Below are positions 34,558 through 41,999 of a stretch of 58,256 bases of DNA, piece after piece; positions within the stretch are counted from its first letter, which is position 1, and each line of letters starts with the position of its first letter. Source of the stretch: Verrucomicrobiota bacterium (GTDB lineage Bacteria; Verrucomicrobiota; Verrucomicrobiia; Verrucomicrobiales; Akkermansiaceae); assembly GCA_026397725.1 (NCBI GenBank), contig JAPLUI010000328.1:1-58256 (forward strand), given 5' to 3'. The translations under genes and the position numbers were made by a program. The notes under the pieces are model-generated. The model did not search any database and had not been told where the DNA came from. It was given only the letters and a program-made list of their open reading frames with translations.

Positions 34558-36222
34558 ATGTCGCAAGCTGGCGATGCTTCCTGGCGGGAAAGTCATTGCG
34601 ATCACCCGGCCGCTTTGGTAGGGCTTTCCGGCGACCATCATCCCACCGTGCCGCCCACCCTTGAAACCGTCGATATCGTCCTGCCTCTGGAGCGCTCGGA
34701 GGATGCCGCGGCGTGCCGCGAGGCGGTGGCCGCCAAGTTAGGGATGGCGGTCTCGCGGGTGGGGGGAACCCGGCTGCGGAAGCACTCGATCGACGCCCGC
34801 CAACCCGCGATCAAGGTGCGACTCAGGCTGGAGGTGGCACTTGATGGCCCCCTCCCCCCGGAGGCGATGCCGAGCTGGGATGCGCCGCCCTTGTCGGCAC
34901 ATCCGCGCACCGTGGTTATCGTTGGCTGTGGGCCGGCGGGGATGTTTGCCGCGCTCCGCTGTTTGGAAATGGGCGTCAAGCCGATCATTCTGGAACGCGG
35001 CAAGGACGTCAGTGCCCGCCGCTTCGATCTCGCTCCGCTGTTGCGGGAGGGCCGCGTCATCGAGGAATCCAACTACTGCTTCGGCGAAGGCGGTGCCGGC
35101 ACGTTCTCCGATGGCAAACTCCACACCCGCGCCACCAAACGGGGTCCGGTCGCCAGGATTTACGAAATCCTCGTCGCCCACGGCGCCCCCGCCCGCATTC
35201 TAACCGATGCCCACCCGCACCTCGGCTCCAATCTCCTGCCCAACGTCGTCAAGGCCATCCGCGCCTCCATCATCCAGGCCGGCGGCGAGGTCCGCTTCCA
35301 GACCAAGGTCGTCGATTTCCTCGTCACCGGCGACCGCCTCCGCGGCGTGCTCACCGCTGCCCATGAGGAAATCCCGGCCGCTGCCGTGATCCTCGCCACC
35401 GGCCACTCGGCACGCGACATCTATCGGCTGCTGGCAGCCCGGCAGATATTGTTAGAACCGAAGCCCTTTGCGGTCGGCTTTCGCATCGAGCACCCGCAGG
35501 CGTTCATCGACCGCGCCCAATACCATCTGGGTGCCACCGCGGAGCGCCCGCGCCTGCTGCCCGCCGCCCGCTATCGGCTGGCCACCAGGATTCGCGGGCG
35601 CGGCGTGCATTCGTTCTGCATGTGTCCCGGCGGCTGGATCGTCCCCACCGCCACCGAGAACGACGAGGTGGTGGTCAACGGCATGAGTCTGTCGCGGCGC
35701 GATTCGCCGTTTGCCAACTCCGGGATGATTGCGGCGGTGGAGCCCGCAGATCTAAGCTCCTTTTTCAAACAACACGGCGTGCTCGGCGGCATGGCCTTTC
35801 AAAAAATGTTGGAAAAATCCGCCAAGACCGCTGGCGGTGGCGGCCAGGTCGCGCCGGCCCAGCGGGCTGCGGATTTCCTTGCCGGCAGACTCTCGACCAG
35901 CCTGCCGGAAACCAGCTATTTCCCCGGCATCCGCGCCGCCCCGCTGCACGAGTTGCTGCCGGCCTGGATCGCCAAGCGGCTGCGCGAGGGTTTGCACTTG
36001 TTTGGCCGTCAGATGCCCGGCTTCGTCGCGACGCCGGCATTGTTGTTAGGGTTTGAGACCCGCACCAGTTCGCCGGTACGCATTCCGCGCCGCGCCGACA
36101 CCCTCGAGCATCCGCAACTGCGCGGTCTGTTCCCCTGCGGTGAGGGAGCCGGCTACGCGGGCGGCATCGTCAGCGCCGCGCTCGACGGCATGCGCAGCGC
36201 CGAGGCGGCGGGGGCAGACTGA
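34558..36222 (+). CDS. FAD-dependent oxidoreductase (uncharacterised NAD(FAD)-utilising dehydrogenase family)
   Basis: The product is 554 residues from ATG 34558, or 524 from an in-frame GTG at 34648 whose start (VPPTLETVDIVLPLERSED) fits the family better. An N-terminal ferredoxin-like part contains the family motif 'RKHSIDARQPAIKVRLRLEV'. Then come the FAD-binding 'VVIVGCGPAGMFAALRC', 'FGEGGAGTFSDGKLHTR', the cysteine pair region 'HSFCMCPGGWIVPTATEN', and the C-terminal 'LFPCGEGAGYAGGIVSAALD'. The family is widespread, and its substrate is unknown. It ends the four-gene row started by the KH-R3H gene. Confidence 0.88.
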   Translation: MSQAGDASWRESHCDHPAALVGLSGDHHPTVPPTLETVDIVLPLERSEDAAACREAVAAKLGMAVSRVGGTRLRKHSIDARQPAIKVRLRLEVALDGPLPPEAMPSWDAPPLSAHPRTVVIVGCGPAGMFAALRCLEMGVKPIILERGKDVSARRFDLAPLLREGRVIEESNYCFGEGGAGTFSDGKLHTRATKRGPVARIYEILVAHGAPARILTDAHPHLGSNLLPNVVKAIRASIIQAGGEVRFQTKVVDFLVTGDRLRGVLTAAHEEIPAAAVILATGHSARDIYRLLAARQILLEPKPFAVGFRIEHPQAFIDRAQYHLGATAERPRLLPAARYRLATRIRGRGVHSFCMCPGGWIVPTATENDEVVVNGMSLSRRDSPFANSGMIAAVEPADLSSFFKQHGVLGGMAFQKMLEKSAKTAGGGGQVAPAQRAADFLAGRLSTSLPETSYFPGIRAAPLHELLPAWIAKRLREGLHLFGRQMPGFVATPALLLGFETRTSSPVRIPRRADTLEHPQLRGLFPCGEGAGYAGGIVSAALDGMRSAEAAGAD

Positions 36223-36304
36223 TTCGCATGCGGGGTCTTGCCTGGGGTGCTCTCTTGCGGCTCATCCAATGCTGGTTCTTTCAGCGTTTCAGCGTTTCAG
36301 CATT

Positions 36305-36690
36305 TCACCCAATCCTCTTCTGCAAAGCCCTAACACTCCAACGCAACCCGGACGCCGCTGCGGCATTCCCCCGCAGCTTCCGCGCCCCGCTCTTGCGCTT
36401 CGGCCCGAATCGACTCCGGCACTGCTTGAACACCCCATCCACAAACTCCCGGCTACCGAGCACCGCCCCATCCGAAAATCACCTCGCCCAACACCGCAGC
36501 ATCTGGCTCATCGCCACCTCGCGGCCCCGCTCAAGCCGGGCAAGCTCCGCCACTTCCTTCCTCATGCCTTTCCCGACCATCCTCACCTCCACACCACCCT
36601 CGGCACTGCTCACCTCCCGCAATCTTTCCGTGCCTTCCGCTAACAAATTCATCCGGTAGTCCGAATGATGCGGGACAACGGCAAGGAGTG
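36305..36690 (-). pseudogene. Relic of a REP-associated (RAYT-type) transposase, C-terminal part
   Basis: On the minus strand one frame reads 'DYRMNLLAEGTERLREVSS', then 'MSQMLRCWAR', a TGA stop at 36479-36481, and then 57 more codons 'FSDGAVLGSREFVDGVFKQC', 'RFGPKRKSGARKLRG', ending at 36305. The second part matches the end of transposases of the REP-associated tyrosine (Y1) type, where the motif normally reads R-W/Y-FSDGAVLGS. So a single Trp/Tyr-to-stop change breaks the frame. The catalytic N-terminal domain with HUH is missing. The nearby abundance of REP-like palindromes fits. Upstream of 36690 similarity fades into a dispersed repeat. Confidence 0.68.
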
Positions 36691-36711
36691 CGAGGTTCGT
36701 CCCAACACCTG

Positions 36712-36994
36712 CGCGGAAATCCGGCCGGAGGAGTCGCGCCCTGGGGCCGGACAACCGCCGCGTCGGCCGCCCGGCTCGCCCGTGGTGCCTTGGGGGCCAG
36801 CCTCCAAACCCCCGGAGTTTATCGCTTTGGGCCAATGGGCTTGGCCAGCGCGGCCTTCAAGAAAATTTGCGCCCCTTGGGAATATTCTGGAAATAGTTTC
36901 TTGCCAAGCGCCCCACCTCACCTACTCTCGCCCCTGTCAGCCAGCCCTTCGGGCTTCTATCAATTTGACGGAGAACTGAACACCCCCTGGCCGC
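36712..36994 (+). repeat. Dispersed upstream element, copy b (longest)
   Basis: This copy contains the head 'GGAAATCCGGCCGGAGGAG', a GC-rich segment with 'CGCCCTGGGGCCGGACAACC', then 'GGCCAGCGCGGCCTTCAAG', an AT-rich core and the tail 'CGGGCTTCTATCAATTTGAC' with 'ACTGAACACCCCC'. It ends about 70 bases before the start of the secreted protein at 37067. Copies a (9625-9812) and c (38319-38384) hold different subsets. The 36223-37066 gap otherwise contains only the transposase relic. Confidence 0.75.
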
Positions 36995-37066
36995 ACGGGA
37001 TTTTCCCGCATTTGCAAATTGGAAATGCTCTTCTGTCAGAATGTGCCAAACTCACTCCAAGTCCCC

Positions 37067-38176
37067 ATGAAAAACCAAAATAGGATCAAACTTGGGCGTA
37101 TCGCCCTGAAACACTTCGCCCTTGCTTGCACGCTATGGGCCTGGCTGGAAGCCGGAAATGCACCAGCAGGCGTGGTTGACATCAGCAATGCCACCACACC
37201 CGCAGAGCCGTCGTGGCCGGAAGGCGGCGTCCTCATCGACGCAGTCGTCGGCGCGGGCAACACCGGCCGCCTGGTGGGAACCACCCAAACGCATTGGTGG
37301 AGCAGTGGCTTCACGGTGCCCTTGGATCTCAATGGCAATACGCTCATCCTCGATTTCGGCTGGAACGCTGGCAAGGTCGTCAGCGGTCCCATTTCCGGCA
37401 ATGGCGAGGTGAGGATTCAAAGTGTGCCAAGCATCGCCATCAACGGTCTCACCGGCAATACCTGCACCGGTACGACCGTCGTGAACCCATACACTGCCGT
37501 GTCACTCGGGAAGAGTTCCGGCGATGCCTTACGTGGCACGATCACGGTGAACGGCCCGAATGACGGATCGAATACCACAAGACTGGTGTGGACCGCCGAC
37601 AACCAGATCAATGACGCCTCGGACGTGTCCCTGGTTGTCCGCGGAGCGTTGCTGGATCTCGCCGGGTTCTCGGACACGATCAATGACCTGCATCTGGCAA
37701 CGGGTACCGCCGTGCAAACCGGCGCCGACGGCGTGCTCAAGGTCGCACACCTGTTTTTGAACGGCATCCAACAAGACGAAGTTGCCTATCTTGCCGGTGA
37801 CGGTTTCGTCCTCGGCTCTGTGTCTGTCGGTGCTGGTTCTCCGTACGGGACTTGGGCGTCACAGTACGCGGGCGGCGGGCCGCCCGACGGGGATTCGAAT
37901 CTTGACGGGGTGCAAAACGGCGTCGCCTACTTCATGGGTGCGACCGGCCTCGCCACCCTTCCGGGCGTGGTGGACGGCAAGCTCCCCTGGCCGCGCGATC
38001 CGCAGGCCGCAGCCACCTTCAAGGTGCAAGTCTCCGAGAACCTAACCGATTGGGTCCATGTGGATCCGCACGACCCCAACCTTGACACGACCAACCCGAA
38101 CCAAGTGGTTTACACCTTGCTGCCTCCCGGCGCGTTGAAGAAATTCCACCGTCTGGAGGTCACCGTCACGCCGTAA
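37067..38176 (+). CDS. Secreted beta-strand-repeat-like protein with Verrucomicrobia-type C-terminal module
   Basis: This 369-residue protein starts at ATG 37067 (MKNQNRIKLGRIALKHFALA) with a signal sequence ending near residue 30-35. The middle is beta-rich with Gly/Thr repeats like the autotransporter-associated type ('GNTLILDFGWNAGKVVSGPI', 'GTAVQTGADGVLKVAHLFLN'). The C-terminal part has 'YGTWASQYAGGGPPDGDSNL' and 'DGVQNGVAYFMGATG', followed by 'FKVQVSENLTDWVHVDP', a module common on secreted Verrucomicrobia proteins and also seen in altered form in the 22133-25900 product. I infer a surface-exposed protein of unknown ligand. Confidence 0.78.
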   Translation: MKNQNRIKLGRIALKHFALACTLWAWLEAGNAPAGVVDISNATTPAEPSWPEGGVLIDAVVGAGNTGRLVGTTQTHWWSSGFTVPLDLNGNTLILDFGWNAGKVVSGPISGNGEVRIQSVPSIAINGLTGNTCTGTTVVNPYTAVSLGKSSGDALRGTITVNGPNDGSNTTRLVWTADNQINDASDVSLVVRGALLDLAGFSDTINDLHLATGTAVQTGADGVLKVAHLFLNGIQQDEVAYLAGDGFVLGSVSVGAGSPYGTWASQYAGGGPPDGDSNLDGVQNGVAYFMGATGLATLPGVVDGKLPWPRDPQAAATFKVQVSENLTDWVHVDPHDPNLDTTNPNQVVYTLLPPGALKKFHRLEVTVTP

Positions 38177-38318
38177 CCACTCGGCTCGACAAATCGCGCA
38201 TCCATAATTTCACATCCTCACGACCCAAGTGGCACTGCGGCTGGGTGTTTCCATTGTCATACATCTCAATGAGTTGGTTGGTGGGGTTTCAACACTGGGG
38301 GCACCGTCCAGACCGGGA

Positions 38319-38384
38319 TGGAAATCCGGCCTGGGGGGAGTCGCGTCCCGGGGCCGGAAAACCGCCGCGCCCCTTGGAAACAAT
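38319..38384 (+). repeat. Dispersed upstream element, copy c (short)
   Basis: The stretch with 'GGAAATCCGGCCTGGGG' and 'GTCCCGGGGCCGGAAAACCG' matches the GC-rich part of copy b, then jumps to 'CCCCTTGGAAACAAT'. It ends three bases before the ATG at 38388. As with copies a and b, it points toward the downstream gene. Confidence 0.65.
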
Positions 38385-38387
38385 CAA

Positions 38388-38423
38388 ATGAAACAGGCAA
38401 TGAAACGAGTGAAGAATGGGTTG
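38388..38423 (+). promoter_or_regulatory. Leader A, copy 1 (translated as signal-peptide start)
   Basis: The first 36 bases, starting ATGAAACAGGCAATGAAACG, match leader A at 40538 and 47087 almost exactly, then diverge. Here the leader codes the basic n-region of a complete signal peptide. Confidence 0.7.
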
Positions 38424-40520
38424 TCCGTTGTGGCGATTCTGATGGTCGCATCGCGGGCTTGCGGGGCGTCATCGCCCGATGGCGAACCGATTGTCGGCAG
38501 GCAGTCGTTTGTCATCAACGGGCCGGCCGGCGGGGCGAGCGGGGCTATGGCCGGCGGGCCGATCATGGGCAATGGCGATGTGGGCGTCATGCTGTCCGGC
38601 CCGGCGGAAGAGCTGATTTTCTATATCGGCAAGAATGACTCATGGGGAAGCCTCTCCCAGTCTGTCATGGCGGTCGGACAGATGCGGATCATGACGCCGG
38701 CCTTGCAGGGCGCGACTTTGAGGACCACGGTGGATATGCAGCATGCGGAACTCCGCGGCGAATACGCCAAGGCCACCGCCGCGCTCGCCTCCCGCTCCTG
38801 GGTTGATGCCAACCGCAATCTGCTGTGCGTCGAACTGAGCAATACAGGGACTGTTCAACTCGCCATGACGTTACAGCACGTGAGCGGCACTTCTTTTCTC
38901 TTTGAGCCGGATGCTGCCAATCCCAGTCCCGACAGCCGCAAGATCGCCGTCGCCACCCGCATCCTCGGCAACGCCGACGCCAGCGGTTTCACGCTGGAAC
39001 CCGGCAAGACGACCGTCGTCGCCGCCGTCATTTTGAGCGACCTCGATTGCAAGGGCAAGGATCCGCTGGCCGAGGCCAAATCGCTGGCCGCCGCGTTGAC
39101 GCCCGGCAAGATTGCGGAATATGGCGCCATGCATCGCCAATGGTGGCAGGCCTTCTGGAGCAAGTCATTCATCGAGATTCCCGACAAGATCCTCGAACAG
39201 CACTGGTATGCGGCATTATATATCATGGCCTCATGCAGCCGCGCCGGCAAGGTGGCGCCTGGCCTGTGGGGCAACTGGGTTACCACGGACAAACCCGGCT
39301 GGCATGGTGATTTTCATTTGAACTACAACTTCCAGGCACCTTACTTCGGTGTGTACGCCGCCAACCATGCCGATGTTTCCCTGCCGTTCTATCAGGCGAT
39401 CAATGAGTTTGTTCCCCGCGGCAGGAAGATCGCGGCAAAGAAAGGCTGGAAGGGCGTGCATTTCCCGGTCAGCATCGGCCCGTGGGGCATGTGCCCTGAA
39501 GGCGACGATAGCGATTGGGGGCAACGCAGTAACGCCGCCTACGCCGCGCTCAACTTCATCTGGTATTACCAGTACACGCAGGACCAAGAGTGGCTCAGGA
39601 ACAGCGGCTACAACTTTTTGCGCGAGGTTGTGGATTTCTGGGAGGATTACCTGAAGTTGGAAAACGGCCGGTACATCATCTATAACGACTCGATCCATGA
39701 GGGCTCGGGCGCGGATATGAACGGAGTTCTTTCGCTGGGGCTGGTCCGGACGCTGTTCAAGAACATGCTGATGATGAGCGCGGACCTGGGAGTGGACGAG
39801 AACCGGCGCGCCAAGTGGCAGGACATTTGCGGGAAGCTCAGCGCCTATCCAACCCAGGAGCGCAACGGCAGGACGGTGTTCCGCTACACGGAAAAAGGCA
39901 TGGACTGGTGCAATGACAACACGCTCGGCATCCAGCATATCTTCCCGGCCGGCGCGATCGGCCTCGATAGCGAGCCGCAACTGCTGGAAATCTCCCGCAA
40001 CATGATCCATGCGATGGGGCGCTGGAGTGACGGTAACGGATTCGCCACATGGTATAGCGCCTGTGCCCGCGTCGGCCACGATCCAAAGGCTATTCTGGCG
40101 GGGCTGCGTACCGAGAGCGACAAACATTCGATGCCAAACCGCTTGCTCTCCTACGGTGGCGGCGGCATCGAAAACTGTGCTGGCTTCAATGCGATCAACG
40201 AGATGCTGCTGCAGAGCCATGATGGCGTGCTGCGTTTCTTCCCGTGCTGGCCGAAAGATCAGGATGCCAGGTTCGGCAGTTTGCGGACGGTGGGCGCGTT
40301 TTTGGTCTCGGCGGAAATGCAGAATGGCGTCGTGTCCGGAGTGAGGATCGTCAGCGAAAAAGGCAGGGATTGCGTCGTCGTCAACCCGTGGCCCGGCAAG
40401 AAAGCGACTCTTGTTAGGAAGGGTGGGAGGCCGGGTTCTTCTGCCGAAACCAAGCAAGGCGAGCGTTTCACTCTTGAGACTGCTGTGAACGAGACAATCG
40501 AACTCAGTCCTGAGAAATAG
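38388..40520 (+). CDS. Secreted GH95-like glycoside hydrolase, divergent active site
   Basis: This 710-residue protein starts with leader A used as a signal peptide (MKQAMKRVKNGLSVVAILMV, cleavage near ACGASS). A beta-sandwich N-terminal domain ('GGPIMGNGDVGVMLSG') is followed by an (alpha/alpha)6-barrel with 'FNAINEMLLQSHDGVLRFFP', the GH95 end signature. In true GH95 fucosidases the Asn pair lies in 'HxNINxQMNYW' and the base Asp in 'MDGNFG'. Here the matching places read 'FHLNYNFQAPYFGVYAAN' and 'IENCAGFN', so the specificity or mechanism differs. It is the first enzyme of the right-hand cluster. The family level is inferred, and the activity is unknown. Confidence 0.75.
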   Translation: MKQAMKRVKNGLSVVAILMVASRACGASSPDGEPIVGRQSFVINGPAGGASGAMAGGPIMGNGDVGVMLSGPAEELIFYIGKNDSWGSLSQSVMAVGQMRIMTPALQGATLRTTVDMQHAELRGEYAKATAALASRSWVDANRNLLCVELSNTGTVQLAMTLQHVSGTSFLFEPDAANPSPDSRKIAVATRILGNADASGFTLEPGKTTVVAAVILSDLDCKGKDPLAEAKSLAAALTPGKIAEYGAMHRQWWQAFWSKSFIEIPDKILEQHWYAALYIMASCSRAGKVAPGLWGNWVTTDKPGWHGDFHLNYNFQAPYFGVYAANHADVSLPFYQAINEFVPRGRKIAAKKGWKGVHFPVSIGPWGMCPEGDDSDWGQRSNAAYAALNFIWYYQYTQDQEWLRNSGYNFLREVVDFWEDYLKLENGRYIIYNDSIHEGSGADMNGVLSLGLVRTLFKNMLMMSADLGVDENRRAKWQDICGKLSAYPTQERNGRTVFRYTEKGMDWCNDNTLGIQHIFPAGAIGLDSEPQLLEISRNMIHAMGRWSDGNGFATWYSACARVGHDPKAILAGLRTESDKHSMPNRLLSYGGGGIENCAGFNAINEMLLQSHDGVLRFFPCWPKDQDARFGSLRTVGAFLVSAEMQNGVVSGVRIVSEKGRDCVVVNPWPGKKATLVRKGGRPGSSAETKQGERFTLETAVNETIELSPEK

Positions 40521-40537
40521 AGAACATGAAGACCCAT

Positions 40538-40620
40538 ATGAAACAGGCAATGAAACGTGTGAAGAATGTGTTAGTCGGCAAGAAAGGAGATTCCATGCGG
40601 AAGACGATGGTTTTGATAAC
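40538..40620 (+). promoter_or_regulatory. Leader A, copy 2
   Basis: This 83-base segment matches 47087-47169 in 76 positions by my count and has the same length. It starts ATGAAACAGGCAATGAAACG, contains the ribosome site AAAGGAG, and runs over the likely start ATGCGGAAGACGATGG to TTTGATAAC. Downstream the two genes encode unrelated proteins. Confidence 0.8.
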
Positions 40621-41866
40621 AATAGGGTTCGGGTTATGCCTGTTAAGTTCGAATTTGCTGGCGGCTGAGACGGGAGACAAAGAGACAGCAAAGAATTCGA
40701 TGAGCCAGGTGCTCGCAATCGGTAATGCCGAGCTGGCCGTGATGCTGGGAGAAAAACCGAGCGCGGCGGAGATGCGTGTAACGGAATTGCTTGCGGAGCG
40801 CATCAAGGATCGCGCCGACGTTGCGCTGGCCGGGCCGGGCGACAAGGCGAAGTTTCAGATAGTTATCGGCAAGGCGTCATCGAACGCCAGGATCAAGGAA
40901 TTTGCCGGTGCGCACAAGGAGGTAGCCTCGCTCGGTTCTGACGGATATGTCATTGCAGTCGAAACGGGGTATAAGGAAATCCATATTGCAGGCCAGAGTG
41001 ACAGTGGGGTCGTGGCCGGGGTCGGACGCCTGATTCGCGAGATGCGATATCAGAATGGCAGGGTAGAAGTACCTTCCCTTAATATCGCGGAGACTCCGCA
41101 GATGCCGAATCGCGGCATGTATCTGTGGGCACGCAAGGAATTCTTCGGCAAGCCGGACCAGGTGGACCGCTATGTTGAGGAGTTCGCATTGTGGGGGTGC
41201 AATGGCATCGCGCTCTGGTTCGAGATGGGAATGTTCAAGAGCTTCGATGATCCCGAGGCGAAGAAGTGGCTGGATATCTACCGCAGGCTCTACACGACAG
41301 CCAAACGCATGGGCATGAAGACCGGCCTGCTCATGGTGATGAACGACGCCTACAATACTTCGCCAACAGAAATGCGCATCAAGCCGATCATCGGCTGCCC
41401 GAACCACTACCTGTGTCCTAACAAGCCGGGGAGTGCGGAGCAGATGATCGCCTGGCAGGAACAGGTTTTCAAGGCACTGCCGCAGATTGACATCTTCAAC
41501 AAGGAGTACTGGAAGTCATTGCAGGCTGAGATGAACGATTACTCTCCCGAGTTGATGAAGGGCGGCTGGCCCTACAGCGAGCGCTGGAACACGGACCTCG
41601 CCAGCGTGATGATGCTGTCGTGGTTCTGGAATCCACAGAAATCCGCGGAGTCCGTGCTCGACGAATACGCAGTGTGTTACTTTGGTCCCCAGGCCGCGGC
41701 CGCCAGGGATCTCCTGGATCTGCTGGACGACTCTAACACGGATCCGCAACGCAAGGAAATGATCGTAGAAAACCTTGCCAAGCTGGAGGGTTCACTGCCC
41801 GAGTGGGTGAAGCGCGACTGGCGCTGGGCTGAGATCGCGGAATCCTGCCGGTTCAGGACTCGGTGA
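40595..41866 (+). CDS. Secreted GH20/GH67N-type glycoside hydrolase, apparently truncated
   Basis: Starting at ATG 40595, six bases after AAAGGAG, the product is 423 residues with a signal peptide (MRKTMVLITIGFGLCLLSSN, cleavage near LLAAE). Residues about 40-150 form the small alpha/beta domain found before GH20, GH67 and GH84 barrels ('FQIVIGKASSNARIKEFAG', 'IHIAGQSDSGVVAGVGRLIR'). A barrel start follows ('RGMYLWARKEFFGKPDQVD'). The barrel seems shortened near 'ALPQIDIFNKEYWKSLQAEM', and the end 'AESCRFRTR' is abnormal and runs into a relic of an SGNH hydrolase. A longer reading from 40526 is possible. It may be inactive. Confidence 0.68.
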   Translation: MRKTMVLITIGFGLCLLSSNLLAAETGDKETAKNSMSQVLAIGNAELAVMLGEKPSAAEMRVTELLAERIKDRADVALAGPGDKAKFQIVIGKASSNARIKEFAGAHKEVASLGSDGYVIAVETGYKEIHIAGQSDSGVVAGVGRLIREMRYQNGRVEVPSLNIAETPQMPNRGMYLWARKEFFGKPDQVDRYVEEFALWGCNGIALWFEMGMFKSFDDPEAKKWLDIYRRLYTTAKRMGMKTGLLMVMNDAYNTSPTEMRIKPIIGCPNHYLCPNKPGSAEQMIAWQEQVFKALPQIDIFNKEYWKSLQAEMNDYSPELMKGGWPYSERWNTDLASVMMLSWFWNPQKSAESVLDEYAVCYFGPQAAAARDLLDLLDDSNTDPQRKEMIVENLAKLEGSLPEWVKRDWRWAEIAESCRFRTR

Positions 41867-41947
41867 TACCGGTCATCCGAACGATTGTGGCCACCGCGTC
41901 TATGCCGATGTCATTAGCCAACTCTTCCCCCTTGTCACAGGAAATCC
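41862..41947 (+). pseudogene. C-terminal tail of an SGNH/GDSL hydrolase
   Basis: Overlapping the GH20-like stop in another frame, the sequence reads 'GDTGHPNDCGHRVYADVISQ', the Asp-x-x-His block that ends SGNH hydrolase domains. No start or upstream part exists. The frame stays open into the next gene (42000), so the original stop is lost. It looks like a deletion joined the GH20-like gene to the end of a former SGNH esterase gene. Confidence 0.68.
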
Positions 41948-41999
41948 GCAAATGGTGCCTAAGCAGCCAAATAATGCACCGAAGCATAGGAATAGACGT

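Noticed and set aside
39231..40718. Minus-strand open frame of about 495 codons
   Set aside because: Antisense to the GH95-like gene, which has clear motifs and a signal peptide.
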